Assembly (NCBI RefSeq): GCF_016924645.1
Contig: NZ_JAFFJV010000011.1
Coordinates: 366,640 to 430,639, forward strand
Direction of reading: 5' to 3'
Length of the DNA: 64,000 nt
DNA from: Rufibacter psychrotolerans
GTDB taxonomy: Bacteria; Bacteroidota; Bacteroidia; Cytophagales; Hymenobacteraceae
Shown: positions 27,059 through 37,318 of the stretch, one piece after another
How the letters are laid out: each line of letters begins with the position of its first letter
Numbering within the stretch: position 1 is the stretch's first letter
Notes under the pieces: model-generated
What the model was told of the DNA's origin: nothing
Seen by the model: the letters and a program-made list of their open reading frames with translations, nothing else
The model's database searches: none
Position numbers and translations under genes: made by a program

Positions 27059-28477
27059 ATGCAGCACGTATCTCCGATAAGAGAGCCCCTGGTAACCGGG
27101 GGTAAAACTTATGCAGACATCACGGAGGATGTATGCCGGCAGGTGGAAGCCAAGCCGAACATGCGTTGGATGATTGCTCTGGGAGTTTCTCTGGTTTTCC
27201 TCGGTATCTTTATCTACTCCGTATACCGGACCCTGTGGTTCGGTATCGGGGAGTGGGGTCTTAATAAAACAGTAGGTTGGGCGTGGGACATCACCAACTT
27301 CGTGTGGTGGGTAGGTATTGGTCACGCCGGTACCCTTATCTCCGCTATCTTGCTCCTGTTCCGTCAGAAATGGAGAACTTCCATTAACCGGGCGGCAGAG
27401 GCGATGACCATCTTTGCGGTAATCTGTGCGGCCATGTTCCCGGTTCTGCACATGGGCCGTCCTTGGTTGGCGTACTGGGTATTGCCCCTTCCAAACACGT
27501 TTGGTTCTCTGTGGGTGAACTTCAACTCCCCACTGCTTTGGGACGTATTCGCGATCTCCACGTACTTCTCTGTATCGCTGGTTTTCTGGTACATTGGTCT
27601 AATTCCTGACTTTGCCACCATCCGTGACAGAGCCACCGGACCAATTGCCCGCAGAGCCTACGCTTTGTTGAGTATGAACTGGACCGGTTCTGCCAAGCAC
27701 TGGTCACGTTATGAGACTGTTTCCCTGATTTTGGCTGGTTTGGCAACGCCCCTGGTACTTTCGGTACACACCATCGTATCCATGGACTTTGCAACCTCGG
27801 TAATCCCGGGCTGGCACACCACCATCTTCCCTCCGTACTTCGTGGCGGGTGCAATCTTCTCTGGTTTCGCAATGGTATTGACCCTGATGATCATTACCCG
27901 TAAGACCTTCAAACTGGAAGATTACATCACCCTGGAGCACGTAGAGTCCATGAACAAGGTAATCACCCTGACTGGTTCTATCGTAGGGGTGGCGTATATC
28001 ACGGAGTTCTTCATCGCCTGGTATTCAGGGGTTGAATACGAGCAGTACGCCTTTATTAACCGGGCTACCGGTCCTTACTGGTGGGCTTACTGGTCTATGA
28101 TGACCTGTAACGTAATTACGCCTCAGTTATTCTGGTTCCGCTCTATCCGCCGCAGCTTAACCGCTACCTTCATCATCTCTATCTTCGTAAACATCGGGAT
28201 GTGGTTTGAGCGTTTTGTGATCATTGTAACTTCTCTGCACCGTGACTTCTTGCCCTCTAGCTGGGTAATGTTCTCCCCAACCAGCATTGACATTGGGGTG
28301 TATGTTGGCACCATGGGCTTGTTCTTCACCCTGTTCCTGCTTTTCGCGAAGTTCTTCCCAGTGGTGAACATGGCAGAGGTTAAATCTATTTTGAAGTCGT
28401 CTTCAGGGGTGAGCCACACGCACAACCCAGGCGCATCTATGCACGGTACAGCTCCTAATTCTCACAAACATGACTAG
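27059..28477 (+). CDS. actC: alternative complex III subunit ActC, NrfD-like quinol-binding membrane protein
   Basis: Protein of 472 residues with about ten membrane helices of the NrfD/PsrC type. The opening segment [21 protein letters not shown] is typical of ActC. His-containing helix ends such as [18 protein letters not shown] and [14 protein letters not shown] carry the likely quinol-site residues. The C-terminus is a His-rich tail ([14 protein letters not shown]). The end overlaps the actD start by eight bases, indicating coupled translation. Confidence 0.93.
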   Translation: MQHVSPIREPLVTGGKTYADITEDVCRQVEAKPNMRWMIALGVSLVFLGIFIYSVYRTLWFGIGEWGLNKTVGWAWDITNFVWWVGIGHAGTLISAILLLFRQKWRTSINRAAEAMTIFAVICAAMFPVLHMGRPWLAYWVLPLPNTFGSLWVNFNSPLLWDVFAISTYFSVSLVFWYIGLIPDFATIRDRATGPIARRAYALLSMNWTGSAKHWSRYETVSLILAGLATPLVLSVHTIVSMDFATSVIPGWHTTIFPPYFVAGAIFSGFAMVLTLMIITRKTFKLEDYITLEHVESMNKVITLTGSIVGVAYITEFFIAWYSGVEYEQYAFINRATGPYWWAYWSMMTCNVITPQLFWFRSIRRSLTATFIISIFVNIGMWFERFVIIVTSLHRDFLPSSWVMFSPTSIDIGVYVGTMGLFFTLFLLFAKFFPVVNMAEVKSILKSSSGVSHTHNPGASMHGTAPNSHKHD

Positions 28478-28994
28478 TAAGAAATATATACTCGGTGTAT
28501 TTGAAGACGAGGATGTACTGCTGAATGCTATCGAGAAGACGCGTGCAGCAGGCACCAAGATCTATGATGTATTCAGCCCTTACCCCATCCACGGGATTGA
28601 TGACGTACTAGGCATCCAGCGCTCGCGCTTGCCTATCGTGGCTTTCTTCTGCGGTCTATGTGGTACTTCTTTCGCGCTCTGGATGCAGATTTACATGTTG
28701 GGTTTTGACTGGCCCATGATCATTGGCGGTAAACCGCACGTAGCCCTACCCAGCTTTATCCCGGTAACCTTTGAGTTGACGGTATTGTTTGCCGCGTTTG
28801 GGATGGTGATCACGTTCTTCATCATCAGTGGACTAAGACCAACCCTCAAAGTTCCGGTGATGGACGTTCGGTCAACCGATGATAAGTACGTAATGGCCAT
28901 TGAGCTGAAAGAAGGTACAGATATTTCTAAACTGAATGATCTTCTGCGCTCTAACGGAGCAGTGGAAGTTAACCAGAAGGAGGTAGTTAAATAA
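28470..28994 (+). CDS. actD: alternative complex III subunit ActD (DUF3341)
   Basis: Protein of 174 residues. The soluble N-terminal part begins [20 protein letters not shown] and includes [14 protein letters not shown], the DUF3341 signature. Two membrane helices follow (about 50-75 and 98-120). Peripheral membrane subunit without cofactors. Overlaps both neighbours: eight bases with actC, one base with actE (TAATG). Confidence 0.92.
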   Translation: MTSKKYILGVFEDEDVLLNAIEKTRAAGTKIYDVFSPYPIHGIDDVLGIQRSRLPIVAFFCGLCGTSFALWMQIYMLGFDWPMIIGGKPHVALPSFIPVTFELTVLFAAFGMVITFFIISGLRPTLKVPVMDVRSTDDKYVMAIELKEGTDISKLNDLLRSNGAVEVNQKEVVK

Positions 28995-29704
28995 TGAACA
29001 GTTTCTTTAGAACAGGGGCTAAAGCCTCCTTGATTCTTTTCTCTTCTGTTCTTCTTGCGTCATGCGGTAACAATGATCAAGATCCAGGATTGGAATATGC
29101 ACCGGATATGTACTATCCTGTGGCGTACGAGCCGCTGAAGCAATTAGCCGAGAATAAAAACGCGATCAATCCGGGTGGCCTGAACATGCGGGTACCAGCT
29201 TCTAATACTGTCGCTAGAGGTAAATTAGGGTTTTACACCCATATTTCTAAAGACAGCGCCGAAGTAGCCGGAAGAGAGCTCACGAACCCAATTGCCAGAA
29301 ACATTGAGAACGTGGAAGAAGGCAAAGTACTTTACCTTCGTTTTTGCTCTCCTTGCCACGGTGAAACTGGGCAGGGTGATGGATTGGTAGGTGCCAAGTT
29401 CAAAGGGGTGCCTAACTTTACCCAAGGTAGATATGCCACTTTGCCTACCGGGCACATTTTTCACGTCATCACGAATGGTCGCGGACGTATGATGCCACAC
29501 GGTACGCAGGTGAACCCTGAAGAGCGCTGGAAGATTGCCATGTACGTGCAGCAACTACAGAAAGGCATCACCGATGCAACCGGGGTTGAGTCACAAGACA
29601 CCGGTTCCACTTCAACAGATGCTCCGCAGGGTGCAAGCACAGACGCTAATACAAATCCAGTAACAGGTACCACAAACCATCCTACCCAGGATATTCGTGA
29701 ATAA
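28994..29704 (+). CDS. actE: alternative complex III subunit ActE, monoheme cytochrome c lipoprotein
   Basis: Protein of 236 residues. Lipoprotein signal ending in LLASCGNN (Cys at about 24). One heme site, CSPCHGE (about 116-120), with a likely axial Met in RGRMMPHG. The tail (about 195-236) is a Thr/Ser/Asp-rich linker. The family start MYYPVAYEPLKQ and the cytochrome fold match ActE. It probably hands electrons on to the oxidase. Confidence 0.92.
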   Translation: MNSFFRTGAKASLILFSSVLLASCGNNDQDPGLEYAPDMYYPVAYEPLKQLAENKNAINPGGLNMRVPASNTVARGKLGFYTHISKDSAEVAGRELTNPIARNIENVEEGKVLYLRFCSPCHGETGQGDGLVGAKFKGVPNFTQGRYATLPTGHIFHVITNGRGRMMPHGTQVNPEERWKIAMYVQQLQKGITDATGVESQDTGSTSTDAPQGASTDANTNPVTGTTNHPTQDIRE

Positions 29705-29724
29705 CCGTAAAAGGTAAATTTGAA

Positions 29725-31008
29725 ATGATAACTGAAGAAAGACTAATTATCCCACAAAGAGCCACCAAAAGGTTCTTCTTCATGATAGGTCTCGGGTTGG
29801 TACTACTGGTAGTAGGGCTGTTCATTGCTGCTAACTCCGGTGGAGGCCACGGCGAAGCTGCACATGGGGCAGCGGAAGCCGGACACCATACCGCCGGCTG
29901 GGGGCAGCGCCTGCTTGCCAACCTATGGTTAAACAATGTGTACCTGACTGGTATTGCCGTGGTTGGCGTATTGTTTGTCGCCATCCAGTACGTAGCCTAC
30001 GCAGGTTGGTCTGTGTTGATCAAACGCGTTCCCGAAGCATTAGGCAGCTACCTGTTGGTGGGCGGTATCATTATGTTGTTGGTGTTCATATTGCCCATCA
30101 TCTTTACCGGTCACAATACCCTTTTACACTGGACAGACCACTCGCTACACGAGGTAGGCAATCCTAACTATGACCCCATCATTGCGGGTAAATCAGGGTA
30201 CCTCAACATCACCTTCTTTACCATTAGATTGGTGGCCTACTTTGCCCTGTGGTACATGTTCTTCAAATGGATGAGAAGAGAGTCAATGGCCGAGGACCTG
30301 AATGGAGGTCTGAACCACTACAACAAAAGCATTCGCTTGGGAGCTACCTTCCTGGTGGTGTTTGGGGTGACTTCTTCTATGTCTGCCTGGGACTGGGTGC
30401 TTTCCATTGACACGCACTGGTTCAGTACCATGTTTGGTTGGTATGTATTTGCCAGCTGGTGGGTATCTGGTTTGGCGGCGGTAACCTTAACCGTAATCAT
30501 CCTGAAGCAAATGGGGTACATGAAAATGGTGACCTCTAACCACCTGCATGACCTTGGTAAGTTCGTGTTCGGGTTCAGTATCTTCTGGACGTACATCTGG
30601 TTCTCCCAGTTCATGTTGTACTGGTACGCCAACATTCCGGAAGAAGCCATCTACTTCATGGAGCGTCTGGGCGGAAACAACAACCACTACACCTGGATCT
30701 TCTTCTTCAACCTTGTGATAAACTTTGCCTTCCCTTTCCTTGTTCTAATGACAAGAGATGCGAAGCGTCAGATGATCATGCTGAAGATTGTTTGTATCGC
30801 TATCCTGATTGGTCACTGGTTTGACTTCTACCTGATGATCATGCCGGGTACTATGAGAGGTGAAAGCGGATTTGGACTGATTGAAATTGGTACAGCGTTG
30901 ACCTTCCTGGGAACATTCTTACTGGTATTCACTAAGGAACTGAGCAAAGCATCGCTGGTACCTGTGAACCACCCATTCCTGGAAGAAAGTATTCACCATC
31001 ACGTTTAA
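29725..31008 (+). CDS. actF: alternative complex III subunit ActF, quinol-binding membrane protein
   Basis: Protein of 427 residues with about ten membrane helices, homologous to ActC but shorter at the C-terminus. It begins MITEERLIIPQRATKRFFFM, the usual ActF start, followed by a His/Ala-rich loop (GGGHGEAAHGAAEAGHH). Later parts show SSMSAWDWVLSIDTHWFSTM and PHRSF-like quinol-site surroundings are not evident. Last act gene; the oxidase genes follow 24 bp downstream. Confidence 0.9.
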   Translation: MITEERLIIPQRATKRFFFMIGLGLVLLVVGLFIAANSGGGHGEAAHGAAEAGHHTAGWGQRLLANLWLNNVYLTGIAVVGVLFVAIQYVAYAGWSVLIKRVPEALGSYLLVGGIIMLLVFILPIIFTGHNTLLHWTDHSLHEVGNPNYDPIIAGKSGYLNITFFTIRLVAYFALWYMFFKWMRRESMAEDLNGGLNHYNKSIRLGATFLVVFGVTSSMSAWDWVLSIDTHWFSTMFGWYVFASWWVSGLAAVTLTVIILKQMGYMKMVTSNHLHDLGKFVFGFSIFWTYIWFSQFMLYWYANIPEEAIYFMERLGGNNNHYTWIFFFNLVINFAFPFLVLMTRDAKRQMIMLKIVCIAILIGHWFDFYLMIMPGTMRGESGFGLIEIGTALTFLGTFLLVFTKELSKASLVPVNHPFLEESIHHHV

Positions 31009-31032
31009 GAGTTAAATTAAAAGATACGGATA

Positions 31033-32100
31033 ATGATAACGATTGCTGTAGCACTATCAATCATCCTTTTACTGGTCATCCTTTATCTTCTGTTTAGAAT
31101 CCAGGTCCTGGCTTCTATCTTCACCGGGAGCTACAGACGTGACATTGGTAAGAGCAATAAAATAAACGCAGCCCTTTTCTTAGCCTTCTTTGTGGTGATG
31201 GGCGGCTTGTTCATCTGGTCCATGAACAGTGCCAGCGAAGACATGATCATTCCTATTGCCTCTGAGCACGGGATTGACATTGACAGCATGTTCTGGTTAA
31301 CCATGGGCGTGATTGGGTTTGTGTTTGTTCTAACCCACATCCTGTTATTCTGGTACTCTTATAAATACCAGCATAATGACAACAAACGCGCATACTACTA
31401 CCCTCACAACAACAAGATTGAGATTATCTGGACCGTTATTCCAGCGGTAGTGATGGCTTTGCTGGTGTTCTCCGGTTGGAAAACCTGGGCGAAGATCACC
31501 AGCCCTGCACCAGAGAATGCGGTAGTAGTAGAGGTTATGGGTAAGCAGTTCAACTGGCTGGCCCGCTACCCAGGTGCCGACAACAAATTAGGTTTGGTAA
31601 AGCACACCCTGATTGATGCCACCAACGAATTTGGGATTGACCTGAACGACCGTGATGCGCAGGATGATTTCCCTGGCGACCCTACTTCGTTCCACGTGCC
31701 CAAAGGAGTACCGGTGCAACTGAAAATCAGATCAAGAGACGTAATCCACAGTGTGTTCCTGCCTCACTTTAGAGTGAAGATGGATGCGGTGCCCGGTATG
31801 CCTACCACGTTTTGGTTCATTCCTACCAAAACCACCGCAGAAATGCAGACTGAGACAGGCAACGCCAACTTCCAGTATGAACTGGCTTGTACCGAGGTTT
31901 GCGGCCGTGGTCACTTCGCGATGAAAATGACCATGATTGTGGATGAACCTGAAGATTACCAGAAGTGGGTAGAGGCTCAGCAGAAGAAGACCTTTGCTTC
32001 TCAGTTACAAGGTGGAGCCCCCGCAGACAGCGCCGCAGCTGTAGCCCTAAATACTACTTCTGATGCCGCGGTTGCTGCCGCAACTGCTACAAAACAATAG
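31033..32100 (+). CDS. ctaC: cytochrome c oxidase subunit II
   Basis: Protein of 355 residues. Three N-terminal hydrophobic segments (about 1-20, 50-70, 90-110), the last two being the usual pair. The CuA domain shows SVFLPHFRVKMDAVPG and CTEVCGRGHFAMKM, supplying His, two Cys, Glu, His and Met ligands. After it is only an Ala/Thr-rich tail; there is no CxxCH, so this is an aa3-type rather than caa3-type subunit II. The tail may contact the cytochrome domain of ActA; that is inference. Confidence 0.95.
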   Translation: MITIAVALSIILLLVILYLLFRIQVLASIFTGSYRRDIGKSNKINAALFLAFFVVMGGLFIWSMNSASEDMIIPIASEHGIDIDSMFWLTMGVIGFVFVLTHILLFWYSYKYQHNDNKRAYYYPHNNKIEIIWTVIPAVVMALLVFSGWKTWAKITSPAPENAVVVEVMGKQFNWLARYPGADNKLGLVKHTLIDATNEFGIDLNDRDAQDDFPGDPTSFHVPKGVPVQLKIRSRDVIHSVFLPHFRVKMDAVPGMPTTFWFIPTKTTAEMQTETGNANFQYELACTEVCGRGHFAMKMTMIVDEPEDYQKWVEAQQKKTFASQLQGGAPADSAAAVALNTTSDAAVAAATATKQ

Positions 32101-32123
32101 TTATAATCTTTTAACAGTATTGT

Positions 32124-33950
32124 ATGTCTAGTACGGATATTTCACTACATGAAGATGTACACTTGGGTCACGATGATCACCATGATGATCATGATCAGAG
32201 TTTTATTGAAAAGTACATCTTTAGCCAGGACCACAAAGTAATTGGTAAGCAGTTCCTGTTTGCCGGTATCTTCTGGGCTATCATCGGGGGAACACTCTCC
32301 AGCTTATTCCGCTTTCAGTTAGGGTTTCCTGAGGCGACCTTCACTTTCCTGGAGCCAATCCTGGGCAAGTGGGTTGACGGGGGCAAACTGAACCCTGAGT
32401 TCTACCTGGCCCTGGTAACCATGCACGGAACCATCATGGTATTTTTCGTGCTCACGGCGGGTCTGAGCGGTACCTTCAGTAACTTCCTGATTCCACTGCA
32501 GATTGGTGCCCGTGATATGGCCTCTGGCTTTATGAACATGCTTTCTTTCTGGTTCTTCTTCCTGGCCAGCGTGATCATGTTCTACTCCCTCTTCCTGGAA
32601 ACAGGACCCGCCGCAGGTGGCTGGACGGTTTATCCACCGCTGAGTGCCCTGCCGCAGGCAATCTCTGGTTCAGGTGCTGGTATGACCATGTGGTTGATCA
32701 GTATGGCCCTGTTCATTGTATCCCAGTTGTTGGGTGGGGTGAACTACATTACCACGGTAATTAACCTGCGTACCAGAGGCATGTCCATGTCTAAGCTGCC
32801 GTTGACCATCTGGGCTTTCTTCCTGACTGCCGTGCTTGGTTTGCTGGCCTTCCCGGTTCTGTTCTCTGCTGCGTTACTCCTCATCTTTGACCGTTCATTT
32901 GGTACCAGCTTCTTCTTGTCTGATATCTACGTAGCGGGTGAGGCCCTTACCCACACTGGTGGTAGCCCGGTTCTGTTCCAGCACTTGTTCTGGTTCCTGG
33001 GTCACCCAGAGGTGTACATCGTGATCCTGCCAACCTTTGGTATTGTATCTGAGATCATCGCTACCAATTCACGCAAACCAATCTTTGGCTATCGTGCCAT
33101 GATTGGTTCTATGCTGGGTATCTCGTTGCTGTCCTTCATTGTATGGGCGCACCACATGTTCGTGTCCGGGATGAACCCGTTCTTAGGTTCTGTGTTCATG
33201 TTCCTGACCCTGATCATTGCGGTACCATCTGCGGTGAAAGTATTTAACTGGATTGCCACGCTGTGGAGAGGTAACATCAACTTCACTACGGCCATGTTGT
33301 TCTCCGTTGCCTTCGTGTCCTTGTTTATTTCTGGTGGGGTAACCGGTATCATCTTGGGTAACTCTGCGTTGGACATTCAGTTGCACGATACCTACTTTGT
33401 GGTGGCTCACTTCCACTTGGTAATGGGTAGCGCCGCTTTCTTCGGGATGTTTGCGGGTATTTACCACTGGTTCCCTAAGATGTTCGGCCGCATGCTGGAT
33501 GAGAAATTAGGATACATCCACTTCTGGATCACCTTCATCTGCGCGTACCTGATCTTCATGCCGATGCATTACCTGGGTATTGCCGGTTTCCCAAGAAGAT
33601 ACTACACCTGGACAGGTTTTGACACGTTCAACAAGTTCCTGGATATGAACAGCTTCATCACCATTGCGGCTATCTTCGTATTCGTGGCGCAGTTTGTGTT
33701 CATCTTCAACTTTATTTACAGCATCTTCAGAGGTAGAAGAGCTACGGAGAACCCTTGGAAGTCTAACACCCTGGAGTGGACTACCCCAGTGAACCCCGGC
33801 CACGGCAACTGGCCAGGTGCGCTTCCGGTAGTGTACAGATGGCCTTATGACTATAGCAAGCCTGGTGCACCGCAAGACTTTATTCCTCAGAACGTACCTT
33901 ACTCTCAGACGCAGTCTTCCAACCTGCCGCACGAGCGAGATTTTGAATAA
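32124..33950 (+). CDS. ctaD: cytochrome c oxidase subunit I
   Basis: Heme-copper oxidase catalytic subunit of 608 residues with twelve core helices. Heme and CuB ligands are visible: MHGTIMVFF (heme a His), LGHPEVYIVILPTFG (CuB His and the cross-linked Tyr), VWAHHMF (two CuB His), and HDTYFVVAHFHLVMG (heme a3 and heme a His). The N-terminus has an unusual His/Asp run (DVHLGHDDHHDDHDQ) that could bind metal. Type A oxidase by the HPEVY context. Confidence 0.97.
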   Translation: MSSTDISLHEDVHLGHDDHHDDHDQSFIEKYIFSQDHKVIGKQFLFAGIFWAIIGGTLSSLFRFQLGFPEATFTFLEPILGKWVDGGKLNPEFYLALVTMHGTIMVFFVLTAGLSGTFSNFLIPLQIGARDMASGFMNMLSFWFFFLASVIMFYSLFLETGPAAGGWTVYPPLSALPQAISGSGAGMTMWLISMALFIVSQLLGGVNYITTVINLRTRGMSMSKLPLTIWAFFLTAVLGLLAFPVLFSAALLLIFDRSFGTSFFLSDIYVAGEALTHTGGSPVLFQHLFWFLGHPEVYIVILPTFGIVSEIIATNSRKPIFGYRAMIGSMLGISLLSFIVWAHHMFVSGMNPFLGSVFMFLTLIIAVPSAVKVFNWIATLWRGNINFTTAMLFSVAFVSLFISGGVTGIILGNSALDIQLHDTYFVVAHFHLVMGSAAFFGMFAGIYHWFPKMFGRMLDEKLGYIHFWITFICAYLIFMPMHYLGIAGFPRRYYTWTGFDTFNKFLDMNSFITIAAIFVFVAQFVFIFNFIYSIFRGRRATENPWKSNTLEWTTPVNPGHGNWPGALPVVYRWPYDYSKPGAPQDFIPQNVPYSQTQSSNLPHERDFE

Positions 33951-33953
33951 CGA

Positions 33954-35030
33954 ATGAGAGATAAATCTTTTAGTACTAAAAGGTTTAGAAGAGTAGCGGT
34001 ACTTACCATTGCTGCTGTATATTTTTTAATCTTAGTAGGGGGGATCGTTCGTAGCACGGGTTCCGGAATGGGATGTCCAGACTGGCCGAAGTGCTTCGGA
34101 TCGTGGGTCCCCCCCACTAGTTTAGAGCAGTTGCCATCAGATTACCTGGAGGTCTACAAAGAACAACGTATCCAGAAGAACGAGCGGGTAGGGAAGGTGT
34201 TGGAGCGCCTTGGTTTCACCAAAGTAGCCCAGGAAATATTTGCCCATCCATCGCAGTACATTGAAACGGAATTCAATGCCACCAAGACCTGGATTGAGTA
34301 TGTGAACCGGTTGGTGGGCGTGGTGATTGGGATTTTCATCTTTTTTACGGTTCTGTTTTCGGTGCCTTTTTTCAAAACGGACCCTAAAGTATTCTGGGGG
34401 GCAGTGATCTCGTTCCTGGTGGTGGTGTTTCAGGGGTGGTTGGGATCGTTGGTGGTTTCCACTAACCTGTTACCGGAAATGGTGACCCTGCACATGGCCC
34501 TGGCCCTGGTGCTTCTGGCTTTCCTGATTTACATAGCCGTAAGGGTAGAGCGGCATGCGCTTTTTGCCACGCTTGCCAACAAGGTCTCTTGGTTGAGCCC
34601 TTTGCTGGTGATAGCCCTTCTGTTAACGTTCTTTCAGGTGATCATTGGCACGCAGGTGCGGGAGCAGGTAGACATCATTGCCTCTAACTTAAACAACCAG
34701 GGACGTGAGAGTTGGATCGCCCAGCTGGGTTCTTCCTTCTACGTACACCGGTCGCTTTCCATTGCGGTAGTTCTTCTAAATGTCTGGTTGTTTGCGCTGG
34801 TAAGGAAAACCCGCAACCCCAAACTGAGTGGCATGGCCCTGGCCATGTTGTTTGTGATTGGGGCCGAGATCCTGTTAGGGATTATTCTTTCCTATTTTGC
34901 GCTTCCGGCCTTTGCTCAACCGCTCCATTTATTATTGGGTACCTTATTGTTTGGAGTGCAGTTCTTACTGCTGATTACTTACTATTACGCTCAGAAACCT
35001 AGTCAACTTACCCCCGAATTGGTGGCATAA
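33954..35030 (+). CDS. ctaA: heme A synthase (COX15/CtaA)
   Basis: Membrane enzyme of 358 residues that oxidises the C8 methyl of heme O to heme A. Eight helices; signature segments are GGIVRSTGSGMGCPDWPKCFG, with the CxxxxxC pair in the first loop, EYVNRLVG and LHMALALVLLAF. It lies four bases after ctaD and directly before heme O synthase, as expected for the maturation pair of an aa3 oxidase. Confidence 0.95.
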   Translation: MRDKSFSTKRFRRVAVLTIAAVYFLILVGGIVRSTGSGMGCPDWPKCFGSWVPPTSLEQLPSDYLEVYKEQRIQKNERVGKVLERLGFTKVAQEIFAHPSQYIETEFNATKTWIEYVNRLVGVVIGIFIFFTVLFSVPFFKTDPKVFWGAVISFLVVVFQGWLGSLVVSTNLLPEMVTLHMALALVLLAFLIYIAVRVERHALFATLANKVSWLSPLLVIALLLTFFQVIIGTQVREQVDIIASNLNNQGRESWIAQLGSSFYVHRSLSIAVVLLNVWLFALVRKTRNPKLSGMALAMLFVIGAEILLGIILSYFALPAFAQPLHLLLGTLLFGVQFLLLITYYYAQKPSQLTPELVA

Positions 35031-35038
35031 TCACGTTT

Positions 35039-35935
35039 ATGTACGTACAAGACGTAACATCCAGTGCCCAGACATCATCGGCCATGAGTAAAGCATCCGC
35101 TTATTTTCAACTTCTTAAGTTCAGGCTTTCTGCCACGGTAGCTTTCTCCAGTGCCATTGGTTTTCTGCTAGGGAGACCAGATGCTACCTGGGTGAATACT
35201 TCCATAGTGGTGCTTGGCGGACTTTTAGTTACCGGTTCTGCCAACATCATCAACCAGATTCTTGAAATAGATTTGGATAAGATGATGAAGAGAACCGCCA
35301 AACGTCCGCTGCCCTCAGGCGTGCTCACGGTAAAGGAAGCCACTGTTTTCTGCATCCTGCTGTGCCTGGCCGGGGTAAGCCTCCTGGGGTTTTATTTCAA
35401 CTGGCTTGCGGCGGCGCTTTCTTTCCTGTCTTTACTCCTGTACGGCTTCTTCTACACGCCCATGAAACGGCTTACGCCCATCTGTGTGCTGATTGGAGCC
35501 ATACCGGGTGCCTTGCCTCCCCTTATTGGGTGGGTGGCTGGTACCGGTTACCTGGGGGTTGAAGCCTGGATCCTCTTTGGAATTCAGTTTATCTGGCAGT
35601 TTCCGCATTTCTGGGCCATTGCCTGGGTCCTGGATGATGATTACAAGAAAGCCGGTTTCAAGATGCTGCCCATGGGAGGCGGCAAGAACCTGAAGACCGC
35701 CATCCAGATTATGATCTATACGTTACTGCTGATTCCGTTGGGCTTGCTGCCCATGCAGTTTGGAATGGCAGGGAAAACCTCGGCCTTTATTGCCGTGGTG
35801 TGTGGTGTTTTATTTTTAATGCAGACTTTCTATCTTATGCATACCTGCTCTAAACGGGCAGCCATGAACATCATGTTTGGTTCATTTTTGTACTTGCCTA
35901 TTGTGCAGATAGCGTTTGTGGTAGACAGACTTTAA
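35039..35935 (+). CDS. ctaB: heme O synthase (protoheme IX farnesyltransferase)
   Basis: UbiA-type prenyltransferase of 298 residues. The aspartate motif is NIINQILEIDLDKMMKRTAKRPL (written NxxxDxxxDxxMxRT); the second conserved loop is DDDYKKAGFKMLP. Seven to nine helices. ATG 35039 is used; an internal ATG at 35084 (MSKASAYFQLLK) sits closer to the family's usual start, and either may be right. Confidence 0.94.
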   Translation: MYVQDVTSSAQTSSAMSKASAYFQLLKFRLSATVAFSSAIGFLLGRPDATWVNTSIVVLGGLLVTGSANIINQILEIDLDKMMKRTAKRPLPSGVLTVKEATVFCILLCLAGVSLLGFYFNWLAAALSFLSLLLYGFFYTPMKRLTPICVLIGAIPGALPPLIGWVAGTGYLGVEAWILFGIQFIWQFPHFWAIAWVLDDDYKKAGFKMLPMGGGKNLKTAIQIMIYTLLLIPLGLLPMQFGMAGKTSAFIAVVCGVLFLMQTFYLMHTCSKRAAMNIMFGSFLYLPIVQIAFVVDRL

Positions 35936-35945
35936 GGATATAGTT

Positions 35946-36527
35946 ATGATCATGAATTCAGAAATACAGGCAGAGCAACGGCGGGTAAACCCCCTTAAGT
36001 TTATGCTCTGGCTTTTGATTGTGAGCATCATCATGATGTTCGCGGCCTTTACCAGTGCCTACATTGTGCGCCGGGAAGAAGGTAACTGGCTGGAATTTGA
36101 CCTGCCCTCGGTACTCCTGATCAACACCGTTGTGCTGGTGCTGAGCAGTGTGTTCATGCAGTGGGCGTACGTTTCTGCCAAGGCAGACAACATCAAGAAC
36201 CTGAAGGTGGCCCTGGGGCTCACCATTGTAGCCGGAGTGGCTTTCCTGATAGGGCAGTGGTCGGGCTGGGGGGAACTGGTGCGCAACAATGTGTTCTTTG
36301 GGGGCAGCACCGCCAACCCTTCCGGCTCTTTCCTGTACGTATTAACCGGCGTACACGCATTTCACCTCATTACCGGGTTAATTTTTCTAATTATTGTAGT
36401 AATTTCGGCGCTTAAGTACAGAGTACATTCCAGAAACCTGACCCGTATTGAGCTGTGCACAATCTACTGGCACTTCTTAGGGGCGCTTTGGATTTACTTA
36501 TACGTATTCCTAGTTTTGAACCATTAA
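35946..36527 (+). CDS. cytochrome c oxidase subunit III-family protein (first copy)
   Basis: Protein of 193 residues with five helices, typical of the short subunit III proteins of Bacteroidota. Conserved parts are MFAAFTSAYIVRREEGNW, VLTGVHAFHLITGLIFL and IYWHFLGALWIYLYVFL. A second subunit III gene follows 16 bp later. Start may be ATG 35946 or 35952. Confidence 0.88.
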   Translation: MIMNSEIQAEQRRVNPLKFMLWLLIVSIIMMFAAFTSAYIVRREEGNWLEFDLPSVLLINTVVLVLSSVFMQWAYVSAKADNIKNLKVALGLTIVAGVAFLIGQWSGWGELVRNNVFFGGSTANPSGSFLYVLTGVHAFHLITGLIFLIIVVISALKYRVHSRNLTRIELCTIYWHFLGALWIYLYVFLVLNH

Positions 36528-36543
36528 TAATTCTGTAACACAT

Positions 36544-37290
36544 ATGTCGCAAACAACAACCTTTGAGCAGCCTAATACCGGCACCTGGGATGGAGGGAAC
36601 GAGCCGTTTAAGGCCAGTTATGGCAAACTGATGATGTGGTTTTTCCTCTTGTCAGATGCTTTCACCTTTGCTGCTTTCTTAACAACGTACGGATTGGCCC
36701 GTCACCGGCACAAAGCGTATGAGGGTACGCCAGAAGCGTTTACTTTCTCTACCGAGTGGTGGCCTATTCCTGAAAAAGTTTTCAATGCCTTCCCTGGGTT
36801 CCATGGGGTAGACTGGCCGCTGGCCTTTGTGGCATTGATGACCATGATCCTCATTCTTTCTTCCGTGACCATGGTATTGGCGGTTGAGGCCGGCCACCGC
36901 ATGGATAAGAATGATGTTCAGAAATGGTTGTTGTGGACAATCTTGTTTGGTTCTATGTTCCTGGGCTGCCAGGCTTGGGAGTGGACCCACTTTATTGCCG
37001 GTACTGAGGAAGGCATGAAACTGGCCGACGGCAGCGTGATCCATGGAGCTAACCTTCTCGTTAACCAATACGGACCACCCTTGTTCGCTGACTTGTTCTT
37101 CTTCATCACCGGTTTCCACGGTACACACGTATTCAGTGGGGTGGTGTTGTTGATCATGATCTTCATTAACACCGTAAACGGGGTATACCATAGAAGAGGA
37201 CACTATGAAATGGTGGAGAAAGTAGGTTTGTACTGGCACTTTGTAGACTTAGTGTGGGTATTTGTGTTTACCTTCTTCTATCTGGTGTAA
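36544..37290 (+). CDS. ctaE: cytochrome c oxidase subunit III (second copy)
   Basis: Protein of 248 residues. Shows the subunit III core FFLLSDAFTFAAFLTTYGLAR, FFITGFHGTHVFSGVVLL and GLYWHFVDLVWVFVFTFFYL. A long loop (DGSVIHGANLLVNQYGPPLF) separates the fourth and fifth helices. The two adjacent subunit III genes presumably each contribute to one complex. Confidence 0.92.
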   Translation: MSQTTTFEQPNTGTWDGGNEPFKASYGKLMMWFFLLSDAFTFAAFLTTYGLARHRHKAYEGTPEAFTFSTEWWPIPEKVFNAFPGFHGVDWPLAFVALMTMILILSSVTMVLAVEAGHRMDKNDVQKWLLWTILFGSMFLGCQAWEWTHFIAGTEEGMKLADGSVIHGANLLVNQYGPPLFADLFFFITGFHGTHVFSGVVLLIMIFINTVNGVYHRRGHYEMVEKVGLYWHFVDLVWVFVFTFFYLV

Positions 37291-37318
37291 TTGTTAGGCT
37301 TGAAAATTTATAACTGCT